Shown in pieces: positions 12,532 to 27,076 of a stretch of 64,000 bases of DNA. Each line of letters opens with the position of its first letter. Positions within the stretch are counted from its first letter, which is position 1. Below the pieces are notes generated by a model. It did not search any database. It saw only the letters and a program-made list of their open reading frames with translations, and had not been told where the DNA came from. This DNA is from Patagioenas fasciata (Eukaryota > Chordata > Aves > Columbiformes > Columbidae): the NCBI RefSeq assembly GCF_037038585.1, contig NC_092520.1, positions 190,320,604 through 190,384,603 of the forward strand, written 5' to 3'. The position numbers and the translations under genes were made by a program.

Positions 12532-12570
12532 TTGTTGTTGTTATTGTTGTTGTTGTTGTTGTTGTTGTTT
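12532..12570. repeat. GTT trinucleotide repeat
   Basis: About 12 GTT units with one ATT interruption lie about 100 bases upstream of CPED1 exon 2. Reverse-strand reading gives poly-Gln in one frame, which is repeat-derived. Confidence 0.93.
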
Positions 12571-12668
12571 GGTTTGGGGTTTTTTTGGTGAAAAATAACA
12601 ACTACATGTTATACTGCTGAGGGGTGTCCTATTGTACAACCATGATCTTTTCGTTGTGTTTGCTGCAG

Positions 12669-12855
12669 ATCGACGACTCCATTCTCCAGTACTTTGGAAG
12701 CCGTACAAGAAGAGCAGTTCTGTATGCACCTCCTGCACACCGAGAGACTGACAGTCAGCTCTGCCAGCGCATCCTCACAAAACATGGATATAAAGTCACT
12801 GTCCTTGAAGACAGGAGACTGGTGGAAGATCCCAGGCATGAGGGCCCTTATCACA
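12669..12855 (+). CDS. CPED1: CPED1 coding exon 2
   Basis: The exon follows the acceptor TTTGCTGCAG and is read from phase 0, giving residues 85-146 plus one base of codon 147. The donor is ACA, then GTAAGA. The protein reads IDDSILQYFGSRTRRAVLY and continues through an APP turn to RILTKHGYKV, closely matching the mammalian pattern of FGS, RRA, LY.PP and ILT.HGY. It lies in the lumenal region between the N-terminal anchor and the conserved WDLLICLSS block. The 187-nt length leaves phase 1, which exon 3 accepts. Confidence 0.95.
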
Positions 12856-15800
12856 GTAAGAATAATTGGCTTTAATTAATTCAGTAGTTACTAAATATTA
12901 GCTATTGGTCCAGCATTCTTCCACAGAGGTAAAACTTATAAACTCTTGATACAAGTAAGGATAGAAGCCAAATTTTAGCCCTTCTCAGTTGTGCAGTTAA
13001 TTTACCATAATTAGGTGATTTGTCCATTAGATATATCCCTCTGTAAAAAAAATGCAGCAGTGATTCATTATAGTCTAGACAACCAAATCACATCAGTGTA
13101 TTTCCTGATGGCTTCTCTTACCAGCTTCCTCCATATAACTGAGTGATTTTCAGTAGAGCATTTAGTACCAAAACACAAACCTGCTACATTTGTTTCTTTC
13201 TCATTTTCTCTCTTAAAGAAAAGCTGTGTGTTCCTTCCTCCAGTAATGCTTTGATTGTTCTGTAAGTTTGTTAAAGAAGATGATGCAAAAGAAGTACATT
13301 TTGCATTTGCTGCAGAGCTGAGGTAAATTACTGTTGGTTCTTAGTTCCTGTTGAAATTTTATCCACAGCTAAAGCAGGCTGCTGAAGAAACAGCTTGATC
13401 TCTTGCACAAGAGACTAGCTTTGTGTTGCAGTTATACTGTGCCTGACAGAGGAGCTTTGGGCAACAGTTAAATACATGCTGATCATGTTTAAGTGGACAC
13501 CTTAAAGGTATGAACTGAAACCATTATCTCAATTTGATCTTCCATTGGAAATCAATTTTGGAACTGGAAGACTTAAAAAATACACAGGCCACCATTCTGT
13601 CAGTAGAAAAATGGTATGGTTGGTCACTTCTCATGCTAAAGGGAGTGCTGCTTGCATCATTCAGGCTTGTAATAGATTCCTGGCTTTATGAGAGAGCCCA
13701 AGTTTGCTTTGTGCTTTAACCAATCAGAGTAGTTTCATAGATGAAAAACATAATAACTTAGCATGCTGGAGACTGTTCAAAGTTCCACCACTAATTTCAA
13801 GTTTCTTTAAGAAACTTTCTTGAAAATTAGGTACATGCACTTTTCTTGGCAGGCTGTACCAAGAAGTGGTAAACTGTCTTCACCCCACTCCATTATTTTA
13901 ATCTGGTTTTGTAGGCACCTTTCAGCCACTTCTTGCTTTGAGTACTTTCCATCTCAGAGTGACAAGACACGCTGTGTCTGGAGGCTTTGCTAATGTCAGA
14001 TGTGCTGCAGAGAAAAGATGGCATCTCTGGGGACCATGTGCACCATCTCTGTGAAATAATTTGTTTGAAATAGCCAAGGAAGTGGGTATGCAAAATTCAG
14101 TTATGACATAAAAAAATGACTGTACAAGATTTTGCTACAGTGATCAGCTCAGGTTGAAGTTCTCCAACACAGGCTTTTACCCTCCAAACACTGCCTTTGC
14201 AGAAATAAACTTAACTGTGGGTATTCATATTTTACAGGCTAGTATCAGTATTTCCTGTAGTATTTTCACAGGAATTAAAAAAAGAAATGAAAAGGTTTTA
14301 GAAGTTTTCCAGGAACATCCTACAGCTTCCAGCAGATGTTGGAGTATGTAAAAAAGTCAAATGCTTTCCAATTTAAGGTAAAGAATAAGACTCTACTAAT
14401 TTCACTTCATGGCAACATAAGTCTGCCTTTAACTGTTCCCTGGGTTATGTAAGCACCTAGCTTTAAGATTATGTTTTGAAACCAAGAAGTAAGTAAAAGG
14501 GCATGTATGCATACCGAACTAATGATCTTTTTTTAGAACTAAACAAGTTATGCTAAAAGTTGTTTTTCTTTTTCAGTAGCTGATGGAGTTCACTGTTCTG
14601 GCTGGGATAGTAGTCCTTATTTTGGAGAAGGGTATTTTGAGCTGTGGTTTGTCATAATATTTTCCTGATAGGAGTGTTATAAATTATTAAAAAATATGCT
14701 CCTTGAAGCCTCTATTAAAAAGATATAATGGACTGAGAAACATAGATCATGAGTGTTGTGAAAAATCTATAAAAAGAGTCATTCCTTCTTACTTAGTATG
14801 ATTTAGCAGCTCTATCTGCTGCTTTTATTTTTGTGCGGTCTGTCTTACTCATGTATCTTTCAAAGTTCACTCTAATTTTGAAAGGATTTTTTGTTTAGAA
14901 TGGCTGAAAGCCAGGACTCTAGCTGGAGTCATATATGGAAAAAAATCCACCACAAAACATTCCTAACTTTTTTGTGCTGGCCCGCTATTAATTTTGGGAC
15001 CAGTTCTGCTCACATTTGACACCCAAATGTGACAGCTCTGCACACCGATCTTCCAGAGAGATGCTCCACACCTGGGCTGTAGCACCATGTTGAGTTCATT
15101 GACGTCAAAGAGAAACATCAGGAGAATAGTTTTCTTCAGTGGAAACCTTTCACTTCTTACAGACCACCTAAAACATTTTGAGATTTGTTAACTGGAAGAT
15201 AGTTGGCTAAAAAGAGAAAGGATACTTTTTTTTTTTTTTAATGGCAAAAAGACTGTGGTTTATGGATTTCCTATGAAAAATCCATACAGATGTGTTCTGC
15301 AGTAAAACATAAATTATTTAAACCCCTACTTTTTCACTGAAAAATAGCTTTGTCAGTAAATTCTGAAGCAGCTTTACTTGAACAAAAGGTAGCTGTGCTT
15401 TCACCATTCCTTAGCAATTAAACCCACATGGGGAAAAAGACAGAGAACTGATGATATCTGTGCCTGCTCTGAGCTCTTTGAGTCTTGCTTTTGCAGCAGC
15501 CCTAAAGGAGCCAGTTTTGCTGTAAGCTTTAGCACATCTCTTAGTTGGCTGCTGGGATGGAGATGGAGAGGTGGTACTGTGCTAGTAGAATATGATGGGA
15601 TGGTCAGGTTTTGTGGGGAGCTGGGATTGCCACCTTGGGCAAGCAGCTGCTGCTGGGGTAGATCTGTTTAAGCATGGTCAGTATCTCCAGTATCTGTGGT
15701 AAGTCCATTGTGGATTCAGTTCAAATGAAGCTGGATGACAGCTGAGGAGAAAGATGTCAGGTTGTATCGTCCAGCACATCTATAAATTGCACACTTATTT

Positions 15801-17100
15801 TGTTTGCCAGCTAGGCAGAAGGGGGTGTACTTGGTTACTTGGTGTGTTGTTCCTTCCTGCTCCTTTATTTTTTTTTTAAATGTGAGACTCTGTTCATAGA
15901 GACATAGCCTCTGTGACATGTCCTGCCTTTGCTGCAGCCTGTGGTCATGTTTGAAACCAGTGTCACACTGCTTCACAGAAAATAATAAAAGGATCAGAAG
16001 GAGGCGTGAGAAAGCCCCATACATCTGGGCTTCCTCCTGGGAGCTTTTCTGTGCTGAGCCGCACGAGCCATAGACCTTCCTTCCCTCTGCACTGCGCTGC
16101 TCTACCACAGGTGAGTGGGATGAGCTGCCTGGCTTCAAGGCACACTTAGATTCTCCCAGAGTGAAAAACACCAGAGAAAAACTTTCCAAATATTTTTCAG
16201 GGTCTTCTGCCCTCTTCCCTGTCCTTCCAGTCCAAGAAGCTCCCACCTCTGGGGCCATAGCAAAGATTAACAAGACATATGGGTCCCTCTGGCTCTGTGA
16301 TGCCCTGCCAACATTTTAACAGGGAAGTTTTATCTCGGAAATTTGTTGCACTAAAATGCATTTCTGCCCTCGAAAAATGTCTGCTGCCCGAACCTTTCCT
16401 GAATTCCATATTTTCCCCAGATGAAATCTTCTAAGAGAAATAACCTACTTATATGTTTATTTTTGGAGTCATCAGTTTTTCTGTCCTTTGTTCAGTGTGC
16501 CTGCCTCATTAGTCAATGATGACCCTCCCTTAACAGGTATTTCTCAATTCTTCACCTTTGCTAATGGTTACACAAATCTCAGAAAACTGCAGGCTCTGAA
16601 AAACATGTACAGTTGTATGCTACAAATCTGACCAGCCAGTTTTAATTCTGCAATTACATGCAGAATTCAGTTGTTACCGCTCACTTTTGGAATAGAAGAC
16701 ATTCTGCATAACTTTAATGACAGCCAGTCAGTTTGGCCATGGAAAAAAGCACATCTATTCAGGCTGCTGGCAAACGGAGTACAGCATAACATGATATGCT
16801 CCCTGCTGCCTTAGAATGCTGATTTTAATAATCTGGTGGAAGTTTGTGCAATTGCAATGGGTGACTTTAAAAAAAAGAATCATAAACTATTTTCATAGTA
16901 TCGATTTTGCACGAGCATTTCCTACTTTTATAGTACTATGTTTAAGCATTTAAACATTACTATGGCTTCTGTTTGCAGTTTGAGTAACATCCACTGAAGA
17001 TGAAATTTTAACCATGCCATTGAAAGATCATTAGAGTACATATATTGATTTGGGAGGTTTTTGTGGTTTATTGTTCCATAGCATTTATAAAAGACAGAAA

Positions 17101-17140
17101 TATATATATATATATATATGTGTGTATATATATATATATA
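17101..17140. repeat. TA dinucleotide repeat with TG core
   Basis: About 9 TA units, a short TGTGTG core, then about 8 TA units. The minus-strand open frame running through it (run of Tyr/Ile/His) is repeat-derived. Confidence 0.93.
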
Positions 17141-20100
17141 AAAGAACATTAGATAAGAAGTTATTTCCTCTTTGCTGATCATGTCAATATGCACTGAATT
17201 TCGTTCTGTTTTCTGCCTTTTTCGGAGCATGCTGTGTTTCAGCACTTGACTGTGTAAATTAAGCCCTGGTTCCAGCAACAAACTATGAGGATGGTCTGGC
17301 TTTTTGCAGATGTGGGAGTGGTGCTTGGGTGGAGCTGCTCCAATAACAGGAAGGGATGAGTGAGGCAACAGACCCATGGGAGCAAATCTTGGCCCTTCTC
17401 TTTGTGTGCTGGGTCAAGAGATCTGTCTGGCATTTAAGGTGGCATCTCATGGCATTACTTACATATTACAGCAAGGAGTGAATAAACCCTCATTGTTAAA
17501 GCAACCTGAATATATTCAGACTTCTCTCATTTTTCTGTAAGATGCTGATTTGACAACTGTTGTATTGTTCTGGCAGATGTGGCCTCTGCTGCCTCCCTCT
17601 TTGGCTCTCTACAGAGGGTTTTGTTGCTTCCTTGTACCCAGTGGTTTCTCCCTGTATAAGCTGCTGCCTGGGGAATGTCAGGAAGCATCAGCCTCATGAA
17701 CAAGCACAGGTGTTCAGCAGACGTGGAGTGACACCAGTTGCAGGTTTCTGTCTCTAACTGGATGGTCTGTGACTGAAGAAGCAGCTGGGGACAAATAAAA
17801 GAAAATTTCACTTTGATTTTCCCAAAAAGCAATTATCCAAGTCAGTCTTCATCAATTTTTCATTTTGGCTTATTGGGTATCCTTTGGGAAAATTGCTCTT
17901 TAAAGGAAATCTGCATTTTCCATGGGACGAAAGTGTCTGTTTGTTCACAGTAGGACTAGGAAGCAGAGAAATGTTGCCACACCAGAGTCAGAGATGGAGA
18001 AACTAGGATAAAAACCATCTGAGTCACTGTCAGAACTAGGATGAAATGCATGCTCTTTGCTGTGTATCTTTATGTTATTCCTTCAGTGCATTGTATCACC
18101 TCTATTATTCCTCACTATCCATACCTTTGACCAGAGGCTAAATCAGCAAAAGAATCAGCTTAATTGCTGACATCTGGCCATCAGTAAGGTAGGAACTTGC
18201 AGAAGTGCTACTTCATAAGTGCGGCCAGTAAGAGTTTCCTCAGGGCTGCTAATTAGTCTGGAGAATGAAGTACAGCCACAGGTTTCAGAGGCCCCCAGGG
18301 CTGTGTCTGGTGACTGTCAGACATTTGCTTTTCATTTTCCAAGGCATACTATGTCAGCAAAAGTAGTCAGAACCAGAGGAGGTGATAGAGACAGGAGGAC
18401 ACAGTGATGCTCTTTCATCAGTGAGTGTGAAGACTGGTATGACTGGGGGAACAGAGGTATTTGTTAATGTAAAATATTTTAAAAGTCTGTTGCCAAGGAA
18501 AAAAATAACAATTTGTTCTTCATTCCTATGGTAAATAGGACATGAAGTACTACAACAACAACAACAAAGCTTGGTTAGATATTAGGAAAGCTGTTTTGGG
18601 GGTAAGGCTAATGAAGTAATAAAATGTATTCCCTGGAGCTGTGGAGCATTCAATCTCAGAGGTCTTAGAATATTAGGTAAAGAGATTTTATTTGGTGTAT
18701 TGTGTCCCCTTGTGGGGTAACAAGATGGACTTACAGATTTCTTGAAGTCTATGACTATTGTTGAGAAAATGAGGCAGATAGAAACTAAAAAGGGAAAACA
18801 TAGTGATTTCTTAAACAGGTGGAGAGATTTCAGGGCTTTAACTGAGCAATATATAGTTTACAGCATCTTCTTAAAATGCAAAATATTCTAAAAAAAAAAT
18901 TCCAAACCTATGAGAAAATATTCCTGCCAGGAGCAGGGAAAAGGGAAGGGAGCACAGTGTCAGTGGTGTATAGCCAGCTGAAGTTTGAGGAGATATAAAG
19001 CAACATAATCTGAAAAAGGGATGTTTTTCATGGGATGGCATGTAAAAATCAGTGCTAAGAGAAGATCTAAATCTTCTCCTTTACTGAGTTGTTTTCTACG
19101 GAGTTTGAAATACATTATCAGAAGTAGGCAGCATTAGTTCTAACTTCAATTTTATTTCATTTTTTATTTTTAATTGTTCAGAGTAAAGTTAGGAGGAAAC
19201 CCTTCTTGCTGTTTGTTACAGCCTCAGACAAGTTTCCATGAAGCCCAACTAACTTTAGCAAACAATTACAGAGAGTAAAGGCCTCAAGGAAAATTGCTGG
19301 TGTGTTCTGTAAACATCTGGTTGCCATTTTCAATTACAAAGACCAACCCACTGAAGGAAGCAGTTTAGTTTTTTTGGAACAGAAATGGGACACTGGGGTT
19401 TTTGTTCTTTTTCATAGTGGAGAGTAAAGGAAATGTCAGGAACAGAGAGGTCACTAGATGCTCAGCTTTTATAAATACAAAAGTCTCTGAGAAAATTAAA
19501 GTAAATTGAAATCAGGTTCTGAAAGTGTAAACAACCCTGTGGAGGTAAGGTTAAATAAGCAGGACTGGAGATCCTAGCATGCCAGCAAAAGCACAAGATT
19601 ATTCTATCATAAGTAAGTAATTTAAAATATTGTGCAAAATAACAATGGTGAGGATAGCTACAGAAGTGGATTACCATACAAATACATGTGTATCTTCAAA
19701 TCTAGCAAATAAAAATTCTCTTCCAAAAATCATTTTGACTGTTGGTACAAATATATAGCTGACGGTATGCAAAACTGCTTGGTTTCCTAAAGCAAAATGT
19801 ATGTCATATGAGGACTGTGCAAAATTTTGACAAGTAAAACATACGTTTCAGAAGCATTCCTTTTGTATGTGGTTGAGTAAGGAACTTCCTAAACAAGATA
19901 AATAGGTAGAAATGTGATCCTTGGAGCATACTGATTTACAAGCACACTTAATGTTCATTAAATTTGTTCTGCTTCCTTAAAATGAAAACTCATGTAGTTT
20001 TAGGAAGAAAATGTATACCAGAAACATACACTGTCTTGATCACATTTTAATTTTTCTTCTAGAAATTAAGCCTCAGTGTTTGCCATAAAGTTGAAAGTGG

Positions 20101-22433
20101 ATGCCTGGTCTCATGCTGCAGACATTGTTGGTTTCAGTACAAAACACATCGGTTTCTGACAAACCAAAATAAATGCTGCTCTCTAATGGGATGCTGTGGT
20201 TTCTTGTTAGATAATCTAAATGCATCGTATAGTTTTCTGAACAATATGTATTCTCTTTCTTAATTATTAGCAGAACACATTCATGGTTTTCTAGCAGAAG
20301 ATCACACAGACTTTTTCTTTATACCACTAAAATAAACCCTCTGTAGAATTGTACTAAAAACCCTGTTTCAAATGGACTCTTTTCCTTGAGGAAATAAATT
20401 CTTTATTTGTTCATAACAAAAGCATAAGCACATTGAACTTTTTCAAGTTAAAACCAAAATATAGCATTCAGTCGTAAAGTTACCAAATATACCTTTCTTC
20501 CAATGTTCTTTTTAGTCATATAAACAGAACATGCAGTCCAGTGGAGAGTGGTATTTATTGGACTGACTTAGAACTCACAATAATGAAAATGTTACATGCT
20601 GATTACACAGTGAGCTAAAATTAAAACTTTGCTGGAATAAATTATGTCATGTTAATAGAATGTGAAAAACACCAGTGTCCAGGCAGATACACGTTGGCCA
20701 AAGGAAAGCAACAGTGTACGCATCCACTGAAATTAAATAAATACAAGGGATTAAGGTGTGAGTATGCAAGCTTTATAATATGCTAGAAACATGCAAATCC
20801 TATACAAGGGTTTGAGGCAATATTTTGTAAATGTAGCCTAGGGGATAAAAAGGCAACAGCAGGTAATTGTTTATTCAAGTATTTTTAAAATGCTTCACTC
20901 TAAGAAATGAGTCCTGGCTCTGATAGGGTTCAAGCAGAGACTCTGGTTTATAAATATATGTGTCTGTTCTTAAATGTCAGATGATTGTCTATTAATACAG
21001 GTGCTGGGAGAACGGCAGTGAGCCTGGCCAGAAGCCAGTGGCAGCCCCTCCAGAGCGCTCTGTCAAAGGCGCTGCTGCGTTGGTGCTCTGCCCGCTGTTC
21101 TGGCTGCTGGAAGCTCTGCGCCCTTTCTGATGCACTCCCTGGCTCTGCGCCCTGGTCAGCTGTGATGAGAAGTGTGCTGTCTTTCATCATTGTGTTCCCA
21201 TTTTATATAGAGGCGCTACATACCACTGAAATCAAACCTTTTTTTCTTTTTTTTTTTTTTTTTTTAGCTACTGTGACTTTGGTTCAGACAGCAAAAAGCT
21301 AATCCACTGTGTGGGCCTTCATTGTAATTTGCAGCCAGCCCACTCCATTCCTAGGTTCAGATTCCAACTTTCTCCAGCTGCATCCACTTTCAGCTGACAG
21401 CTCTTCTGACTGTTGCATCCCAAAAATGCCCCAGACATCAAAAGCGCAGGAGCCACCCACGGGTTAGAACATGTCTCTGAAAATTTCACACAATGTATTG
21501 TTGTTACACTGGCTTATTTTACATCAAATGGGAACCTTGCCTTCATGAGGACACTGATTTTTCTACCCTTTTGATGTCCATTATAATCCCTCAATGTTGA
21601 TTTTTCAATGTAATGTTGAATATTCTTTTGTTCGCCTTCTGAGGTTGTCCATTTGGAGGTAACCCTAGTTAACATGGATGTCGAAGAGAAAGGAACATTC
21701 TCTGATGTACTCAGAAATCAGTACTCAGTTTCAAATAGGTCACAAGACCTTTCAGATCCCTAAAAAAACCCCATATGTACAGAAGTGGTACCTTCGCTTT
21801 GATTAGAAATAATATATATATATATACAATTTCTCTCATTTCTGGCAGCCATGTTTCCTTAAAAAACAAGGTCCATTTTTAACAACAGAAAGACAAAATA
21901 TGGAATGGATTTGGACTAAGAAGTAACAAAGGATTTGAAATGAAGATGAGCAACCTTAACTGGTAGCAAGAATTAAAAAATGTAGTCTAAACATATTCCC
22001 TCAAGGGTGCCTCATGTAAGTAAAAGATATTCAGACCTTGAACGAGGGAAGGACAGAAGAGCTGAGTGGTATGTATTTTGGAAAGTTTGAAACAAATGAT
22101 TCAAGGCATAAAATGTTTCTATAACAAGCTCATTGTTGTAATGACTTTGTTTCTGACATTTGTGGTAATGCTTTCCAAAATAAATATTTAGCTATAAAAA
22201 TGGGTTTCATTTTTAATTTATAGCAACTACTACAAGTGTGTATAAACATAGAATATACGATTTTTTTTCTGCATTATGTAAGTGCAAGAAGAATCTGGCA
22301 GAACCACAGTTATTTTAAATCTGACAGAATACGGCTCTATTGATCAATTTTTTGCAAAAGGATTTTTAGCGTAAAATGGTAAAAGACAAAATCATTTTTT
22401 CTTTATTTGGAAGAAAACCGCTGTTTGCTACAA

Positions 22434-22617
<184 letters not shown>

Positions 22618-24785
22618 ATTTTTTCTTCCCCAAGAGATTAAATACAAAACCTGTCAACATATTGAAGCACTTTGTTAAACAGGCTGATAAAGTAAGAACA
22701 AGACTTAGCTATTTTGCACCAGATCAAGAAGTAAAGTATTTGTCTAAATAGAAATGAGGCATTCAATTTATTTATTTTTTTTTGCCATCTGGCTTCAGCA
22801 ACTCTGTCTCAAAAAAAATAAAAGCCCTCACTCTGATTTTCACAACCACAGTGAGGCCAAGTATCACCGGGACCCTTCCAGAAGTCAGTCTTCAACAGAA
22901 AATAATTGAGGTAATTTTCTGAGTAGGGCTGAAGACACGGACTTCAAATACATAGGACTTGGCACATGTTAACCCCATTTTCACTTGGTATGAAGTGCTA
23001 CAGCTTTAGAAAAAAAAAAAAGGTTAGAGGACCCTTGGAGAAAGCTCTAAGAATGGAAAGAAAAAAGTACTCACAGAAATACTGACACAGGAAGTAACTG
23101 TAGACTGGCCAGGCTGCCCTCTTTATGACAGGATGATGTGTGAGGTAGGAGAGAGCAGCAGGTTTTTTTTCCTCTCTACCCAGCACCACAACACGTCTGA
23201 TTTGCATCCCAGATGTTATAGTACATATATTTTGGAGATCAAAGAATGTGGGGGTTTCTGTTGACCTTCAAAACCGAGAGGTCTGATCCTATATTTCTTT
23301 AAAATGTTTGGAGAGATGATTTTAACTTCTGCTTTAGAGTCCATGTTCCAAGGATGCTCTACATGATAGTCTGTATCTCCAACTTTCCATACCCTGTGGC
23401 ATGCCAGGTGGGTTGAGTTGAAAGGCAGTGTAGGGTTCTGCAGATAACACAGTATATGTGGGGTACAGCTGGAAATCTCCCTTACATGACTATTGCATCA
23501 CCGTCTTCTGTGGTTTTGTCTAACTCATAAACAAAATAGGTCAGTTCCCTGGTCCTGAGGACAAGTGATGCCATATGGCTCATGTCCATGTATCTAAACT
23601 CTTTTCCCCTGACTGAGTGTGGCCTGCTCTTCACAGAGATCTAGGAACCGTCACTGGCTTGAGCTGTCTCCTGGGGCATTGCATGGCCACCCAGGGAGAA
23701 GAAAACAAACACAGAAGATGGTTGAAGGCCAGCGGTTGAGGCCATGTCCTGACACTGTTTAGTTTAGCCATTTTCTCTATTCCCAAGCTTCTCTTTTTCA
23801 GTATTCTGATTGTTTCCTGCCTCGTGGGTATTAAGGAATCTGACATATTAAATAGTGTTGGCATAGGATGCCCGAGGGCTGTAAATGCAGTGATAAAGGG
23901 CTGCCATTCTGACTTTGAAATGTCTTTGTTTCTTGCAATGATGATCAAACACTGTACTTTAAACACTAATTGTAATCCTAATTCACTGTAACTAGAATGA
24001 GATAGGACATCAAGACAAATATACCCATCTTACATCTTAGTTGCTTATCCTGGGGCTCCTCTATATCCACAGAAGAGGCTGTTTTCTCAACTCTAGTTCA
24101 GTTTCTGCCCTTTAAACTCAGTGATGAATCCTCATTAGTGCTGTCATTCAGGGGACTTCTCAGCTCAGCCTCGTTATGTTTTCAGTCTGTTGCAAAGGAG
24201 CGGCAGAAAGGTTGGGCTGAAGGAAAGCATAGAAAGTGTACTCAGACTGACAGTTTGGTTTCCTTGGCCACAGTTCCTCCTCCCCAGGTGCTACTTTCCC
24301 ATTGAATCTTTTTTTTTTTTCCAGCCTCTGGCTCTTTCCATTTGCTGCATGTGCCTCTTTAAACACCCAGACTCTTCCTTGTAAGAGCAGCAGGATCAGC
24401 AGGCTGGATTATAGTCTAGTGGGGAAGATGCTTCAATACCTCTTGGTTTTGTCGTAGCTCCTATGGCACATGTATCCAAGTTAGGGATTGCCAAATCTAT
24501 CAGCTTGACAGAGGCGAGGCCACCACAGCTCCATGCTCCCAGGTCCAGCCAGCAGCAGGGTTGAGCATGTGCTCCCAGCCGGCACAGGTACACACCTGTT
24601 CACCACACACACACTGGTACCCCCCCACACTTGCAAACCACACATACACCCACACACAGCAGCCGCAGAGATCAGCACACACAGACACAGTGCGCACACA
24701 GATGTGATCAGCACTGGCAGCATCATTCACTCACTAGTGGCCTCCAAGCCCTGGTCCCACACCCAGGGCTGCACTTAGAGCCCCA

Positions 24786-24786
<1 letters not shown>

Positions 24787-24842
<56 letters not shown>
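24787..24842. repeat. CA dinucleotide repeat, 28 copies
   Basis: A perfect AC run of 56 bases. It is preceded by about 200 bases of degenerate CACA-rich sequence (about 24590-24710), which suggests an older, decayed part of the same simple-sequence region. Confidence 0.96.
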
Positions 24843-24845
<3 letters not shown>

Positions 24846-27076
24846 AGAGAGCCTCGCTGCCAGGAAAAGTGATAGAAATGGAGCTTAATGAGAGGAAAGG
24901 ACAGACTTGCCTGAGCAGGTGCAGGGCATGGCTGGCCAGGACTAGCAACCATCCCACTGCTTAGACATGACAAGCCTTTTCTATTGCTTTATTCCTCTGT
25001 TTTCCCATGCTTGTTACTCTTTAAAACATCTTGATACCTTATTTTCCCACTTTTGATTTCCTCCACTAAACAACCTGTAATAAAAAATTGGGAAGTGCTC
25101 TTCCCCTGCACCCCATGTTGGATCCCAAACCCTTAGGTAATGTGCTCCTCACCCTGCCCAGGTCCAGAAGGTGTTTTGGGGCTCCTGTTCACTCATCTTG
25201 ATGGACACTGGGGCTGAGTTTCCCCCGGACAGTGGCTTGTGTCTCTCTGACCACATTACTGGAATTCCCTCACCCAACCTTGTGCCTCTGCGCTTCTTTG
25301 TGTGTATGTACACGTGCATAAGAGAGAAGTGTGTTGTGTGGGCAGATCCCACTCCTGTGATGTCCCTGAGAGCAGCTGGAGCAGGGAACTCTTTGGGCTT
25401 CTCCGCCTGCTGCAGTTTCTCTGGACACTGTTGGGTGCATCTGCAGGATCAGCTTTTTATCACAGAACCAGCAAACACAGCACTCCTAAATTCTGCTTAT
25501 TCAGCAACATAGACATGGGTCTGAAAGTTGTAACCTGTGTTCCTCTGAGTTTCTCCCAGTAGAGTAACAGAGCTTCAGGCCTAACTAATCTCTTTTTTTT
25601 CTTCTCTGCAAAAGTAATCGAAGGATTAATAACAGTTTCTGTAAGAGAACTTTTGAATCTTGGTGATTATGCATCTATTGACTCTGTTGGTTTTCCATCT
25701 TACAAGTCTGTATCCAGCCAAGAGCAGGTTTTCCTGTCCCCAATGTGTTCTTCATTGCTGCATGTGTTTGTTTTCCTTTTGCCACTCTGCTCTGAGTGAC
25801 AGAGGTAACTATCTCATATTTAAACTGCTCCTTTTCTTTATGTTATCTGAAGTTTAAATAAAGCAAATTAAGCAGAAAACTTGAAGACCTTGTGAATCTA
25901 TGACTAGAATGGGTGTGTATGCGCACAAGCAGCACATTTAGGTACTCAGAGCTGTGACATGCACTCTTTTCAACTTTAATTTGACTCATTTGCTCATGAT
26001 AAATCCTTCTATTTCATGACTGCATGCTACTTTTCCACATGACTTTGTCTCAGGGTGCACAGAACAGGGATATGAAGTTCTTTCCTGGATATAGTCCCAA
26101 GAGTTTCTGTTCGAATAACTTGGATCATGTAGCAGTGAGGGTTGTCCAATTGAAATTGTGTCAAGCAGTCTTTTTCCTTGGCACAGAGCAAGGTGGAGCT
26201 ATTCTTCCCCCTCCTCTGAGGCTTGGAGAGCTGAACACCCTCTTAATCACATGAAGCGGTGTAGTCTTCCTCCCTCAGTGGAACGCAAGTACGAAAATTT
26301 GGTAATGTTTTGATTTATTTTCTTTGATCGATAATGGTCCAGTGCCACCTCTTATGCTCAGCCCCAAACCCTGCTACCAAGCCAGAGACATCACTGCAAA
26401 TTTTCTGATACCTGTGACAGATGGTGCATATAGACAGTAACTTCCTTAGCTATAGAGTTGCCGTACCCATGAGCTTCTTCATCCCAATCTGATCATTGCA
26501 TATCTCAACTGCATGACCCCCTATATGCACATCCTCTTTTTTCAGTTTTCACCTGGTTGTTCATCCCAGTCAATCTCTAGTAGCCTGTCTCTATTGTCTC
26601 TTATTCTGGTTTATCTGTCAGAGAGTTTCTTTCTCCACCTTCACCACAGGTAAGGAAGCATCCACACAGGTGGATTAGAGGTACCAAGTACTCCCGTTGC
26701 ATGCAAGGTTAGGTATCTGTACCATAATGCTTTCTTGTGCAAGTGAGAAACATATCTAGCAGCTTTGACTGTGGTAGTCTACCTGGTGTATAAAATATAT
26801 ATAGAGTAAGAATTCCAACATTTGGGAGCAACTAGGGGTGTAAGCCTTGTTAGCTTGCATACAAGTAGAGCATACCATATTGGATTATTAGATGCTTTTA
26901 GTTTCACTGAGGCTTGTTATGCAGAAAGTACCCACGTGTGGAGAGCATACCAGAGTAATCTGAATGTTCATGCAAAGCATAGTGTGTAAGCATGGAAGTT
27001 GAAAAACAGGCTTGAGTGTTTGAATTGCCCTGATGTGTTTGCCATTGGGTCTGGACTACATATTTTCCTTTTGTTT

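Larger units (their letters stand above)
1570..12668 (+). other. CPED1: CPED1 intron 1 (11.1 kb)
   Basis: The intron runs from GTAAGT at 1570 to TGCTGCAG at 12668. It holds AT-rich unique sequence, a compound purine pentanucleotide repeat (5150-5487), short CAAAA (around 9151-9171) and GTT (12532-12570) repeats, and a GC-rich block (about 9450-10850) described separately. The open frames inside it, up to about 130 codons apart from the repeat-derived ones, have no recognisable domains. Confidence 0.85.

Noticed and set aside
15716-16273. 185-codon minus-strand open frame, the longest outside repeats
   Set aside because: No recognisable domain. The frame is about the length expected by chance for the longest in 64 kb on two strands. 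It lies antisense inside CPED1 intron 2 with no promoter or polyadenylation context.
20985-21302. 105-codon frame over a GC-richer patch in intron 2
   Set aside because: No domain, an overlapping frame on the other strand, and the tail is translated poly(T). It is only a local composition change.
24631-24973. Frames rich in His/Thr or Val/Cys
   Set aside because: Translation of the CA repeat and its degenerate CACA-rich flank.
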